The position numbers were made by a program, and so were the translations under genes. This document shows positions 50,837 to 62,959 of a stretch of 64,000 nt of DNA, in pieces. Every line of letters starts with the position of its first letter. The stretch's first letter is position 1. Origin of the DNA: Altererythrobacter sp. KTW20L (GTDB lineage: Bacteria; Pseudomonadota; Alphaproteobacteria; Sphingomonadales; Sphingomonadaceae). The stretch is taken from contig NZ_JAMFLH010000006.1 of assembly GCF_023501975.1 (NCBI RefSeq), positions 62,001-126,000 of the forward strand. The letters are read 5' to 3'. Under the pieces are notes generated by a model. The model saw nothing but the letters and a program-made list of their open reading frames with translations, did not search any database and was not told the origin of the DNA.

Positions 50837-51574
50837 TCAGCTCTTCAGCGGCGATCCGATCGTGGCCATCTTGCCATCGGTGATGATCACCACGTCGCCG
50901 ATCCGTGCTTCGGCATAGATGCGGCTGGCGAAATCATCAGGCACGCCGATGCAGCCGTGGCTAGCATAGCCGCGTTCGACGGTCGATCCGCCGTGGATCG
51001 CCACGCCGTCCCACGTCAGACGCAGGGTCCAGGGCATGGGGGCATTGTTGTATTTCTCCGACACATTGTGCCGTTCCTTGGTGAGGATCGGGAAGGTGCC
51101 GAGCGGCGTGGGGTGGCTGGGCGCGCCGATCAGGGCAGCCGCCGCGCCGATCTCGTAGCCGTTGCGGAACACGCTGATCACGCGGGCCTGCAGGTCCACC
51201 GTCACCACCAGCGGCCCTTCGGGAATGCCTTCATCGTCCCAGTGCCATTCGCCATAACGGATTGGGCCTTCGATGGGCAGGATGCGCTTGATGACGAAGG
51301 GATTTTCGGGGTCATAGGCCGGGGTGTCCTGCACCACCGGCTCGGACACGAATTCAGGCACCACGTCGGTCCGCTGGTCAAGCGCCAGGTCGATACCATC
51401 GAGCGAGCCAGCCAGCGGCGCTTCCTCGCCCAGCACGTCTTCAAGCACCAGCCAGGTGGCCATTTCGTCCGTCGTGCCCTGCGCCACCAGCGCATTGCCG
51501 CCAAACACCAGGGTGCCGATCAGCACCAGCACCACCAGGGTCGATCCCCCGATCCATTTCACCAGAGCGTTCAT
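50837..51574 (-). CDS. L,D-transpeptidase, YkuD-type
   Basis: A 245-residue exported or anchored enzyme: an N-terminal hydrophobic segment (8-28, WIGGSTLVVLVLIGTLVFG) precedes the YkuD domain. GVAIHGGS (His194) and RGYASHGCIGVP (His206, Cys208) are the catalytic residues. It cross-links peptidoglycan via 3-3 bonds or attaches proteins. The start MNALVKW is at 51574; the frame extends 12 codons further without a plausible start. It converges on tilS with a 3-bp gap. Confidence 0.88.
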   Translation of the reverse strand: MNALVKWIGGSTLVVLVLIGTLVFGGNALVAQGTTDEMATWLVLEDVLGEEAPLAGSLDGIDLALDQRTDVVPEFVSEPVVQDTPAYDPENPFVIKRILPIEGPIRYGEWHWDDEGIPEGPLVVTVDLQARVISVFRNGYEIGAAAALIGAPSHPTPLGTFPILTKERHNVSEKYNNAPMPWTLRLTWDGVAIHGGSTVERGYASHGCIGVPDDFASRIYAEARIGDVVIITDGKMATIGSPLKS

Positions 51575-51677
51575 GCCAGCATAAATGCGGCATCTTGCGC
51601 GCCAAGCCAAGTGTTGAGCGGGACCAGTCCCGAAATTGGACGCAGGTCGGGGGTGCGATTAACGGCCCAAATCGTGT

Positions 51678-54449
51678 TCAGCCGTGCGCGCCGAAAATGT
51701 TGGCGATGGCCGTGGTCACCCGCAGGCTGAGGCCGTGGGCCGCCTCGATCGGGTCGATGAAATCGCGGCGGATGGCGGCATAGCCGTGGTCCTCGCCTTC
51801 CGGGTAATCGGTCGGCTCGTCCAGGCTGAAATCGGTGATCTGCGGGAAGCTGGTGGGATAGGCGCGGCGGAGCTGGGCCAAGGCCTCGTCGATCCTGAGC
51901 GTGAAGACCATCTCCAGCACATCGTCGCGGCTCACATCGTTGGCGCGGCTGAAGGCTGGCACGCTGACAGCGCGGATGAACATGTGCTGCAGCAGGGCCA
52001 GCCGCAGCGCCTGCAACACGCCGATGGTGCGGCGCAGGTCCTCGCCGTGTTCGGCAGGTTCCTCGGCAGGCACCAGCGCCAGCAGGCGGTGGAGCTTCAG
52101 CGCATCGACCCGCAAGCGGCTGGCGAGGCGGCGGAACACGCCCACCCGGTCATCCTTGACGAGATATTCGGCCAGGTATTCGCAGGCCCCCGCAAGGTGG
52201 CTTTCCATGCCGCGATAGGGACGGCTGGCCCAGTAGGCGGAATTGAACAGTTCGCCATAGGCGGCCACCGTCTTGACCGAAGCCAGGGCATTGGCGGCGC
52301 GCACCAGCCGCAGCAATTGCCGCCCGCGCTCGCTGCCCTCAAGCATGGCGGCCACTTCCTCGTAATTGCCTTCCGCCGCATGGCCGACCCCGGCGATCAC
52401 GTTGACCGGATAACCCAGTTGCTGGAGCACGGCATTGTGCGGGATGGCGCGGATCTGGCGCAGGCTCATCTCGCGGTCGGCGGAAACGTCGCTCTGCCGC
52501 CGGCTCACCCGGCTGCCGGTGGAATTGAGCATGCCGAGCCCGAAGGCTGTCACTGCGCGGGCATAGGTCCGGCTTTCAAGATGCTCATGCTGGTAATCGC
52601 GGATCGCGCGGTAGAAATCGAGGCTGAGGTCCGTCCGCTGGTAGAACACGTCCTTCGGAGCATCGGGATCGGCGGCGGCAGGGGCCAGTTCGGCAATGCG
52701 GGTGAGGGTGGCAAGGGCAAGGTCCGGCGTGGCGAACCACAGGTAGCCGTCGCCGCCCTGGAAACTGACTTCTGGCTCCAGCGCGATGCCCGCCCTGGCA
52801 AAGCGCCGCCGCGACCAGGGGCTCAATGGCCAGGCCAGCCGGTCGTCCAGGCTGGACGGGTGCGCGCCGCGGCCCATCGATTCGCCGTGGGTGTTGAATA
52901 CCAGCGCGGCGAGGTCGGTCAGGCCGTTCTTCGCCATCGCCTCGGCCAGCCGTCCCTGCAGGCGTTCGATGGCCAAACTGGCGGGAAGCTGGCCGACAAA
53001 GCGCCCGGCATCGGAAAAGCCGGTCTGGATCGCCACGCGCCCGCGCACCTTGGCGTAATCGGTATAGATCGGCTCGGCCAGCAGCTCGTCGAGGAACCGC
53101 CCGCCGTGCTCCAGCGCGCTTTCGGTTTCGAACAAGGGCGAGATATCGACCTTGTCGGCAATGCCGAACAGGCGCGCGAAATAGAGCGCGGCGAGGATCG
53201 TGGCGGGCTCCTCGCATTCGGCGATCAGCATGCGGATCGGCGCATCGCCATCCACGTGGTGGAGGATTTGCGCCATGGCGAGGAACTGGCGGATTGCCGT
53301 GCTGCTCTCGATGGCGAGGGCGGCAAAGTTGGAGCGGTGCGGAGCCAGCTCCTCTATCGCTCGGCGCAGGTGGACGATGGCGCCCTTGCTGGACAAGTCG
53401 ATCCCGCCTTCCGGGTCGAGCTTGCGGCGGATGGCGTTGCCAAGCTGCTTGGCGTTCACCCGGAAGTGGATCCACCCCATGCCGAGCCCGTCGGCGCGCA
53501 TCGCGGCGGCCAGTGTTTTCAGCTCGACCGCGCGGGCAGTGTCAGTCGCGGCAGCCTCGGCTTCTAGCGCGTCGATATAGGACTTCAACGAAAGGAGCTT
53601 GCGCGGATCGCGCGCGGTCAGGCGGTTGGCGGCCACCGACAGGGCGGCAGGATCGGTCAGGTCGGCGGCGAAATCGGCGGCGCGGTCGGCAGCATAGTCG
53701 GCGGCGGGCTTCAGTTCGCGCAGCAGGCGGTGGGCCGGATCGATCGCGGCAAGCTGGCGGGCATAGAGCGCCAGCCGCTCGGCCTTTTCCGCCAGCCGGA
53801 AGCCGATGGAGGCCGACCAGGTGATATCGGTTCGCCCGTCCATGTCGTAGCCGACCCACGAGGCAAAGCGGAACGGCAGCGGTTGCAGCGCGTGCCATTC
53901 ATCGGGCCATTTGGCGGCTGCATGGGACAACAGCGCGCGCACCAGCACGTCGCGCGCGCCTTGCGCATGGGCGATGGCCTTCATCGCCTCGGCATGTTCG
54001 TGGGCCAGGGTAATTTGCGGGCGTTCGCCTGCCAGCGTGTCGCGGTCGATCCCGTCGCCGGTCGAGGCAGCAGAGGCCACGGCGGCGGTCTCTGCCGGGG
54101 TCAGCAGGAAGGTGGGGTGCGCGGTAAACACGGCGTGCAGTTGCGGGCGCTGCCAGCGCGCGGCGAAGGCGGGGTAGTCGCTTTCGGTGAAACAGGCCTG
54201 CAAGGCCTCGCAATTGGCGCTGGTCCCCACAGGCTCGACCAGGTGGCGCAGCCTTTGTGCCCGCGCGCCAAGGGCCGTGGCTTCAAGGTCGCCGATCATC
54301 GCGGCGCAGTCATCCAGCGACAGCTCGCCCTTCTCGATCAGGCGCGACAGGTCGAGCGAGAGCTGGAAGACGGGGTTGAACAGCGGTGTTTCGGCGGTGC
54401 GCCGGTGGTGCTCCTGCAGGCGGGCGTGGAGGTCGGCGACCGACCTCAT
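51678..54449 (-). CDS. PEP-carboxylase-family protein with altered active site
   Basis: A 923-residue member of the PEPCase family, full length. Conserved parts include FTAHPT (His111), RAIPHNAVLQQLGYP, and an LRVTTAIANIFGAHG end. The canonical active-site motifs are changed: GGDRDGNP reads GYDMDGRT (200-207); the lysine motif GYSDSxKD reads GFSDAGRF (477-484); FHGRGGxxGRGGxP reads FNTHGESMGRGAHP (518-531), keeping the Arg of GRG but losing the preceding His and Arg. Activity as a PEP carboxylase is doubtful. It is the last gene of the zwf-edd-glk-eda operon, overlapping eda by 4 bases, so a role at the PEP/pyruvate node is the obvious hypothesis. Confidence 0.72.
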   Translation of the reverse strand: MRSVADLHARLQEHHRRTAETPLFNPVFQLSLDLSRLIEKGELSLDDCAAMIGDLEATALGARAQRLRHLVEPVGTSANCEALQACFTESDYPAFAARWQRPQLHAVFTAHPTFLLTPAETAAVASAASTGDGIDRDTLAGERPQITLAHEHAEAMKAIAHAQGARDVLVRALLSHAAAKWPDEWHALQPLPFRFASWVGYDMDGRTDITWSASIGFRLAEKAERLALYARQLAAIDPAHRLLRELKPAADYAADRAADFAADLTDPAALSVAANRLTARDPRKLLSLKSYIDALEAEAAATDTARAVELKTLAAAMRADGLGMGWIHFRVNAKQLGNAIRRKLDPEGGIDLSSKGAIVHLRRAIEELAPHRSNFAALAIESSTAIRQFLAMAQILHHVDGDAPIRMLIAECEEPATILAALYFARLFGIADKVDISPLFETESALEHGGRFLDELLAEPIYTDYAKVRGRVAIQTGFSDAGRFVGQLPASLAIERLQGRLAEAMAKNGLTDLAALVFNTHGESMGRGAHPSSLDDRLAWPLSPWSRRRFARAGIALEPEVSFQGGDGYLWFATPDLALATLTRIAELAPAAADPDAPKDVFYQRTDLSLDFYRAIRDYQHEHLESRTYARAVTAFGLGMLNSTGSRVSRRQSDVSADREMSLRQIRAIPHNAVLQQLGYPVNVIAGVGHAAEGNYEEVAAMLEGSERGRQLLRLVRAANALASVKTVAAYGELFNSAYWASRPYRGMESHLAGACEYLAEYLVKDDRVGVFRRLASRLRVDALKLHRLLALVPAEEPAEHGEDLRRTIGVLQALRLALLQHMFIRAVSVPAFSRANDVSRDDVLEMVFTLRIDEALAQLRRAYPTSFPQITDFSLDEPTDYPEGEDHGYAAIRRDFIDPIEAAHGLSLRVTTAIANIFGAHG

Positions 54450-55069
54450 GCTGCGCCCGAGCCTCCCAGCGGTGCCGCTTCTGCCGCCAGCGCGCGGATG
54501 GCCTCAGGCTTCGCACCCGGCGGCACGATCCAGCTTCCACCCACGCAGAGCACCTGTTTGTGCGCCAGCCATTCGGGGGCATTGGCAGCGGTGATCCCGC
54601 CGGTGGGGCAGAACTTCGCCCCGAAGAACGGCGCGGCCAGGGCCTTCAGCGCAGGCAGGCCGCCTGCCGCCGTGGCGGGGAAGAACTTGAACTGCTCCAG
54701 CCCCATGTCCATCCCGCGCATGATGTCGCCTGCGGTCGCCACGCCCGGCAGGAACGGCACGCCCACTTTCTGCGCGGCGCGGGTGAGTGGTTCTGTCAGG
54801 CCGGGCGAGACGATGAATTCCGCGCCTGCCGCCATGGCCGCATCGAGCTGGTCCTTGTTGGTCACCGTGCCCGCGCCCACGATGGCGCCTTTCACCAGGT
54901 TCATCCGCCGGATCACGTGCAGCGCCTGTTCGGTGCGCAGGGTGACTTCGAGCACTTTCAGCCCGCCTTCGACCAGCGCCTCGGCAATCTCGCGCGCCTC
55001 GCCAGCATCCTCCACCACCAGCACGGGGATGACCGGCGCGGTGCGCATGATTTTCTCTATCGCGTTCAT
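54446..55069 (-). CDS. eda: KDPG aldolase
   Basis: A 207-residue class I aldolase that cleaves 2-keto-3-deoxy-6-phosphogluconate to pyruvate and glyceraldehyde 3-phosphate. APVIPVLVV, EVTLRTEQALHVI (Glu/Arg site), GAGTVTN and LEQFKFFPATAAGG with the Schiff-base lysine, then FCPTGGI, are the family motifs. The start MNAIEK is preferred over an upstream TTG. It overlaps glk at its start and ppc at its end by 4 bases each, so the operon is tightly coupled. Confidence 0.95.
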   Translation of the reverse strand: MNAIEKIMRTAPVIPVLVVEDAGEAREIAEALVEGGLKVLEVTLRTEQALHVIRRMNLVKGAIVGAGTVTNKDQLDAAMAAGAEFIVSPGLTEPLTRAAQKVGVPFLPGVATAGDIMRGMDMGLEQFKFFPATAAGGLPALKALAAPFFGAKFCPTGGITAANAPEWLAHKQVLCVGGSWIVPPGAKPEAIRALAAEAAPLGGSGAA

Positions 55070-56037
55070 GAGCAATGCTCCGCCTTGAAAGCAGCCGCCG
55101 CGCCGAACAGGCCGGGCTGGGGATGGGTGATGAGTTTCACGGGGATATCGGCCATCATGGCTTCGAACCGGCCCTTGGCGCGGAACCGCTCGGCAAAGCC
55201 CGATTTGGGCAGCAGGTCGCGCAGGCGATAGCCGAGCCCGCCCGCGATCACCACGCCGCTCGCCCCCTGGGACAGGGCCGTATCGCCTGCCACAGAGCCG
55301 AGACTGAGGCAGAAGCGATCCATCGCGGCGGCGGCGAGGCTGTCGCTGCCGTCCATCGCGGCGGTCCAGATCGCCACGTCGTCTTGACTGTGGACCGCGC
55401 GGCCCTCCATCGCGGCAAGGGTGTGGTAGATTTCGACGATTGCCGGGCCGGATACGACCCGTTCTGCCGAAACGCGCAGGTGGGCCTTCCTCAGGCGCAG
55501 GAGAATGGCGTCCTCGATGGGATCGAGCGGGGCAAAATCGACGTGTCCCCCCTCGGTTGCCTGGACATGGGCGAATCCCTTGCCATCGCGCCTGAGCCAG
55601 GCAACGCCGAGCCCGGTGCCGGGGCCGAGCACGCTGATCACGCCCTTTTCGGGCAGCGGCCTGTCCGGCCCGGCGAGGTGCAGGAAGCTGTCGTCGGCAG
55701 CGGCGGCAACGGCATGGCCGATGGCCTCGAAGTCGTTGACCAGGGTATAGGCCGAAGCGCCAAGTTTCTCGCCGATCAGGGCGGGGCGGATGATCCAGGG
55801 GTTGTTGGTGAAGCGGATGACCTCGCCGCCGACCGGCCCGGCAATGGCAATGGCCACCTTATCAGGCAGCTCGCCGCCGGCGCGGGTTCGGAATTCCTCC
55901 CACGCGGTCTGGAAGCTGGCGTGATCCTCGGTGTGGAGAGTGACCGGCTCGTCCAGTTCTATCGCGCCGTCCGCGCCGATGGTGGCCAGTGCAAAGCGGG
56001 CATGGGTGCCGCCGATATCGACAGTGACGAGGTCCAT
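55066..56037 (-). CDS. glk: Glucokinase
   Basis: A 323-residue ROK-unrelated bacterial glucokinase. LVTVDIGGTHARFAL is the phosphate-binding motif, NDFEAIGHAV, GPGTGLGVAWL and EGGHVDFAP the substrate and ATP motifs. The ATG at 56037 follows GGGGAGGATGTG. The start lies 25 bp downstream of edd, and the frame's longer N-terminus in the upstream gene is spurious. It phosphorylates glucose for entry to the Entner-Doudoroff route together with zwf, edd and eda. Confidence 0.95.
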   Translation of the reverse strand: MDLVTVDIGGTHARFALATIGADGAIELDEPVTLHTEDHASFQTAWEEFRTRAGGELPDKVAIAIAGPVGGEVIRFTNNPWIIRPALIGEKLGASAYTLVNDFEAIGHAVAAAADDSFLHLAGPDRPLPEKGVISVLGPGTGLGVAWLRRDGKGFAHVQATEGGHVDFAPLDPIEDAILLRLRKAHLRVSAERVVSGPAIVEIYHTLAAMEGRAVHSQDDVAIWTAAMDGSDSLAAAAMDRFCLSLGSVAGDTALSQGASGVVIAGGLGYRLRDLLPKSGFAERFRAKGRFEAMMADIPVKLITHPQPGLFGAAAAFKAEHCS

Positions 56038-56062
56038 CACATCCTCCCCGGTTCGGGGAGGA

Positions 56063-59303
<3,241 letters not shown>

Positions 59304-59339
59304 TCCATTCCCTCGTGCTGCCTGATCTGCATAGCCTAT

Positions 59340-59368
59340 GTTATCCCCCCGTTTATGTTGCGCTGCAA
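59340..59368 (-). promoter_or_regulatory. Likely zwf operon promoter
   Basis: On the minus strand TTGCAG (59368-59363), 17 nt, GATAAC (59345-59340), about 37 bp upstream of the zwf ATG. Spacing is optimal; each hexamer has two differences from the sigma-70 consensus. Confidence 0.4.
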
Positions 59369-59467
59369 TAGGGGCCTTGGCAATTGCGACCCCTTACCCC
59401 ACCGAAAATCCTTGGGAACGTTAACAGCCATGCCCGCCACTGAAAAGGGCGAGCTTTCCGGCGCACC

Positions 59468-60268
59468 CTAGCTGCTGTGGGAAACCCGCACTTCGTGGTC
59501 GCCATAGTCGGCCTCGCCGAACACGGTCATGAAGCTGACATCGGCGGCATCGTGGCCCACGCCGATCTTGGCGGTGGTGGCAGGATCGGCCATGCCGGTG
59601 GCATCGACCATGTACCACGCCCCGCCGCCCGGCGTGGCGGGATCGGCCAGGAAGACCTCGGCCACGGCGTGGAAATCGGGCGGCTCCACGCCGGGCGAGA
59701 AGCACGAGACATAGCGCGCCGGGATGGCGCTGGCGCGGGCGAAGGCGATCATCACATGGGCGAAATCGCGGCATACCCCGCGCCGCTCCACGAAAGTGTC
59801 GAGCGCGGTGGTTTCGGCCGTGCTGCAGCCGCCCTCATAGGCGATCTCGGCGGCGATCCAGTCGCGCATCAGGGCGATCCGCGCGCCGCCTTCCTCGCCC
59901 CCGAACCGCGTGGTGACGAAGCTCTGCAGCTTGTCCGCCTGGCAATAGCGCGAATCGAACAGGTAGCCGACCACGGCGCCGGGCAGTTCATGCGGTTCCA
60001 GCGCGGCCAGTGTGGCGACATCGGCCAGTTGCCGCTTCACCTCCACCTGGGCGCGGTAATTGACCGCAAAGGCACCTTCCGCCCGCAGCAGGATCCGCTC
60101 GCCGATCATGTCGGTGGCGGGCACGCGGGCCATGTGGAGCGCGGGTGACAGGATCGTATTGGCGGACAGCACCGTCTGTTCGGGCAGCATGGCGGCTTCG
60201 AAATGCAGCAGCACATCGGTTGGCCGGTCGAGCCAGAAGGTGAAGCGGGCGGAAATGTCGAGAGGCAT
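59468..60268 (-). CDS. Transglutaminase-like cysteine protease-fold protein
   Basis: A 266-residue cytoplasmic protein. A beta-rich N-terminal domain (RFTFWLDRPTDVLLHFEA, about 5-100) precedes the transglutaminase core with GVCRDFAHVMIAF (catalytic Cys), DFHAVAEVFL (His) and YMVDATG (Asp). Such proteins act as peptidases or amidases; the substrate is unknown. ATG 60268 was chosen because it opens with MPLDISARFTF; earlier codons are leader. It lies 34 bp downstream of yjbQ's stop, both leftward. Confidence 0.82.
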   Translation of the reverse strand: MPLDISARFTFWLDRPTDVLLHFEAAMLPEQTVLSANTILSPALHMARVPATDMIGERILLRAEGAFAVNYRAQVEVKRQLADVATLAALEPHELPGAVVGYLFDSRYCQADKLQSFVTTRFGGEEGGARIALMRDWIAAEIAYEGGCSTAETTALDTFVERRGVCRDFAHVMIAFARASAIPARYVSCFSPGVEPPDFHAVAEVFLADPATPGGGAWYMVDATGMADPATTAKIGVGHDAADVSFMTVFGEADYGDHEVRVSHSS

Positions 60269-60302
60269 GTTCCGCTCCAATGGGTGAGATGATGAGGCGT
60301 TC

Positions 60303-60719
60303 CTACTCGCCGACCAGATGCACCACAACCTGCCTGTTATGCGGCATTGCGCGATGTTCGGCCAGGTAAATGCCCTGCCAGGTGCCCAGCACCATGCACC
60401 CGCCCGCCACCGGAACCTGCAGCGAGACTCCGGTCAGCGCGGCGCGCAGGTGGGCAGGCATGTCATCCGGCCCCTCGTCATCATGTTCGTACCCCGCATT
60501 TTCCGGTGCGAGGCGATCAAGCCAGCGCAGCAGGTCGCGCTGGACGGCGGGCGCGGCGTTCTCGTTGATCAGCAGGCTGGCCGAGGTGTGGCGGCAGAAC
60601 AGGGTGACAAGGCCGGTGTCGATGCCCGTCGCGGCGATCCAATGGGCCACGTCATGGGTGAACTCGACCAGCGCCTTGCCGGGCGTGCGGATGGTGAGCT
60701 GGGTCTGGTGCTGGTGCAT
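60303..60719 (-). CDS. yjbQ: YjbQ/UPF0047 family protein
   Basis: A 138-residue compact beta-barrel protein of the UPF0047 family. VTLFCRHTSASLLINEN is the signature with the His, and AHLRAALTGVSLQVPV and LGTWQGIYLAEHR follow, with GTWQ in the conserved end. Some members have weak thiamine-phosphate synthase activity; the physiological role is unclear. The start MHQHQTQL at 60719 was selected over the longer frame, which is repeat-derived. Confidence 0.88.
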   Translation of the reverse strand: MHQHQTQLTIRTPGKALVEFTHDVAHWIAATGIDTGLVTLFCRHTSASLLINENAAPAVQRDLLRWLDRLAPENAGYEHDDEGPDDMPAHLRAALTGVSLQVPVAGGCMVLGTWQGIYLAEHRAMPHNRQVVVHLVGE

Positions 60720-60774
60720 GGGTGCAAGTTGTAGCGGGGGAAGGGCGATGAGGCGAGGGATTGGCCTCACTTCT

Positions 60775-60912
60775 CCCCTCCCGCTTGCGGGAGGGGTTGG
60801 GGGTGGGAATGAGCCGGAACGGCCCACCGACGCAGTACCGCGCCCACCCCGCTGCGACTGGGCCTCACCTGCGGTTCGGCAAGTCTCGCGCCCCTCGCGC
60901 AGGCGGGAGGGG
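60775..60912. repeat. REP-like inverted palindrome pair
   Basis: CCCCTCCCGC TT GCGGGAGGGG (60775-60796) is a perfect palindrome; CCCCTCGCGC AG GCGGGAGGGG (60891-60912) is a 9-of-10 copy 116 bp further. GGGGGTGGG after the first and CCCACCCC before the second form a wider dyad. This is the form of a REPIN-like pair; similar pairs are common in alphaproteobacteria. It occupies the first part of the 397-bp gap between yjbQ and rimO. Confidence 0.65.
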
Positions 60913-60920
60913 GATCGGTG

Positions 60921-61124
60921 CTTTCCTACAGGCGCAGCCCTGTGCTCAACCGCAAGGCGGCTCTTTCACACCGTCGATCCTCCACCACCACGCAAGCGCC
61001 CGTGCGCGGGAATTGCGCGAGTCTCCCGGGGCGGTGTCACTTTGTCCGCGAGGACATTTTTCAATGCATAACAGCAATATGCGGCGAAAAACGAAAGTGA
61101 CACCCTGTCACTTGTGTCACCTTT
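60921..61124 (-). repeat. Dispersed intergenic repeat, copy B
   Basis: Reverse-orientation counterpart of 5479-5672. On the minus strand it reads GGTGACACAAGTGACA, a GGG loop, TGTCACTTT; then GCGGACAAAGTGACACC; then GAAAGAGCC; then CCTGTAGGAAAG, in the same order with similar spacing. It begins inside the rimO stop codon. The hairpin loop is CCC in copy A and GGG here, consistent with inversion of the stem-loop. The remaining sequence between blocks is diverged. Confidence 0.75.
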
Positions 61125-62487
61125 GTCCGGTGATCACCCCGTAAAGGTCGTGCGCGTCGGAATCCTCGATCTCCACGTTCACGAAGTCGCCCGGCGCAAG
61201 GCTGGCGGGCACGTTGCGCAGGAAGACTGCGCCATCGATCTCCGGCGCGTCGGCCTGGCTGCGGCCGGTGGCGCCGATGTCGCCATCCTCGTCGGGCTCG
61301 CCTACTTCATCGATGATCACCGGCAGCGTGCGGCCCACCTTGGTGGCGAGCTTGGCCGTGCTGATCCGCTCGGTCACTTCCATGATCCGGGCGTAGCGTT
61401 CTTCCTTCACCGCGTCGGGCACATGGTCGGGCAGCGCATTGGCCCGCGCGCCTTCGACCGGTTCGAACCGGAAAGCGCCCACGCGGTCAAGTTGCGCTTC
61501 TTCCAGCCAGTCGAGCAGGTATTTGAAATCGTCCTCGGTCTCGCCCGGAAAGCCGACCACGAAGCTGGAGCGCACGGCGATATCGGGGCAGATGTCGCGC
61601 CAGTTCTTCAGGCGTTCGAGCACCTTGGCCTCGTTCGCGGGGCGCTTCATTGCCTTCAGCACCTTGGGGCTGGCGTGCTGGAACGGAATGTCGAGATAGG
61701 GCGTCAGCAGGCCCTCGGCCATCAGCGGGATCACCGCATCGACGTGCGGATAGGGATAAACGTAGTGCAGGCGGACCCACGGCGTGTCACCCTGCGGCGT
61801 CTTCAACTGGCCCAGTTCGCGGGCAAGGTCGGTCATGTGGGCGCGCACCGGATGGCCCTTCCACATGCGCTCCTCGTGCCGGGTATCGACGCCGTATGCG
61901 CTGGTATCCTGGCTGATAACCAGCAGTTCGCGCGTACCGGCGGCGACGAGCTTTTCCGCCTCGCGCAGCACGGCATCGATCCGGCGGCTGGCCAGCTTGC
62001 CGCGCAGGTCCGGGATGATGCAGAACGAGCAGGCGTGGTTGCAGCCTTCGGAAATCTTGAGGTAGCTGTAATGGCGCGGGGTCAGCTTTACGTCACCCAG
62101 CGTCAGATCCACGAACGGCCCTTGCGTCGGCGGCGCGGCGGCGTGGACGGCTTTCACTACGTCCTCGTACTGGTGCGCGCCGGTGATGGCGAGGACCTGG
62201 GGGAAGCGGGCGCGGATGAGGTCCGCCTCCTCGCCCATGCAGCCGGTCACGATCACGCGGCCGTTCTCGGCAATGGCCTCGCCGATCGCCTCAAGGCTCT
62301 CCTCCTTGGCGCTGTCGAGGAAGCCGCAGGTGTTGACCAGCACCACGTCGGCCCCCGCATAGTCGGGCGATATGGCATAGCCATCGGCCCTGAGCGCGGT
62401 GAGGATGCGTTCGGAATCGACCAGGGCCTTGGGACAGCCAAGGCTGACGAGGCCCACGCGCTTCTGGTCGGGAATAAGGGTTGCCAT
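61117..62487 (-). CDS. rimO: Ribosomal protein S12 methylthiotransferase
   Basis: A 456-residue radical-SAM enzyme that methylthiolates Asp88 of ribosomal protein S12. [25 protein letters not shown] and VIVTGCMG provide the auxiliary cluster cysteines, [13 protein letters not shown] the radical-SAM CxxxCxxC, and a C-terminal TRAM domain with [18 protein letters not shown] ends the protein. The usual PKN in the first motif is PKA. The stop codon lies at the edge of repeat copy B, whose sequence supplies the TGA. Confidence 0.95.
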   Translation of the reverse strand: MATLIPDQKRVGLVSLGCPKALVDSERILTALRADGYAISPDYAGADVVLVNTCGFLDSAKEESLEAIGEAIAENGRVIVTGCMGEEADLIRARFPQVLAITGAHQYEDVVKAVHAAAPPTQGPFVDLTLGDVKLTPRHYSYLKISEGCNHACSFCIIPDLRGKLASRRIDAVLREAEKLVAAGTRELLVISQDTSAYGVDTRHEERMWKGHPVRAHMTDLARELGQLKTPQGDTPWVRLHYVYPYPHVDAVIPLMAEGLLTPYLDIPFQHASPKVLKAMKRPANEAKVLERLKNWRDICPDIAVRSSFVVGFPGETEDDFKYLLDWLEEAQLDRVGAFRFEPVEGARANALPDHVPDAVKEERYARIMEVTERISTAKLATKVGRTLPVIIDEVGEPDEDGDIGATGRSQADAPEIDGAVFLRNVPASLAPGDFVNVEIEDSDAHDLYGVITGQR

Positions 62488-62560
62488 GATGCAGCGGCCC
62501 CTACACGCGATAGCGGCGATAGGCTAGTATCCGCAGGCTCAAGGCGAAGGGGAGGCGATT

Positions 62561-62959
62561 ATGGGTCCGGTGAACTGGCTGGCGGTGGTGCTGGGCGCCC
62601 TAGCGTTCTTCGTGGTTGGCGCGGTGTGGTATGGCGCACTGTTCGGCAAGGCATGGCAGCGCGAGGTCGGCCTGTCGGACGCGCAGTTGCGGGCATCGAA
62701 CATGCAGCTGATCTTTGCCGCCTGCTTCGTGCTGGAACTGGTGGTGGCCTGGATGCTGGCCCACCTCATCGCCCGGACCAGCCCGGCGCCGCACGTGGTA
62801 ATGATGTTCGCCTTCGGCTTCGGGGCATTCCTGATGACGCCCGCGGTGGGCATCAACTACCTCTACCAGCGCAAGTCGCTCAAGCTGTTCGCGATTGATG
62901 CCGGGCACTTCATTGTTGGCATGGTGGCGATGGGCGGGGTCTTCGTGGCGCTGGGTTAG
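62561..62959 (+). CDS. DUF1761 membrane protein
   Basis: A 132-residue inner-membrane protein with four hydrophobic segments (8-28, 48-70, 78-98, 108-130). VVGAVWYGALFGKAWQREVG after the first helix is the DUF1761 signature. Function unknown. The stop codon overlaps the convergent potassium-channel stop (TTAG at 62956-62959). Confidence 0.8.
   Translation: MGPVNWLAVVLGALAFFVVGAVWYGALFGKAWQREVGLSDAQLRASNMQLIFAACFVLELVVAWMLAHLIARTSPAPHVVMMFAFGFGAFLMTPAVGINYLYQRKSLKLFAIDAGHFIVGMVAMGGVFVALG

Noticed and set aside
51684-53567. Open frame of 627 codons antisense to the PEPC-like gene
   Set aside because: No domain, His/Gly/Ala-rich; same cause as above. Similar antisense frames at 55075-56403, 55931-57961, 57834-59471 and 61114-62898 were dropped too.
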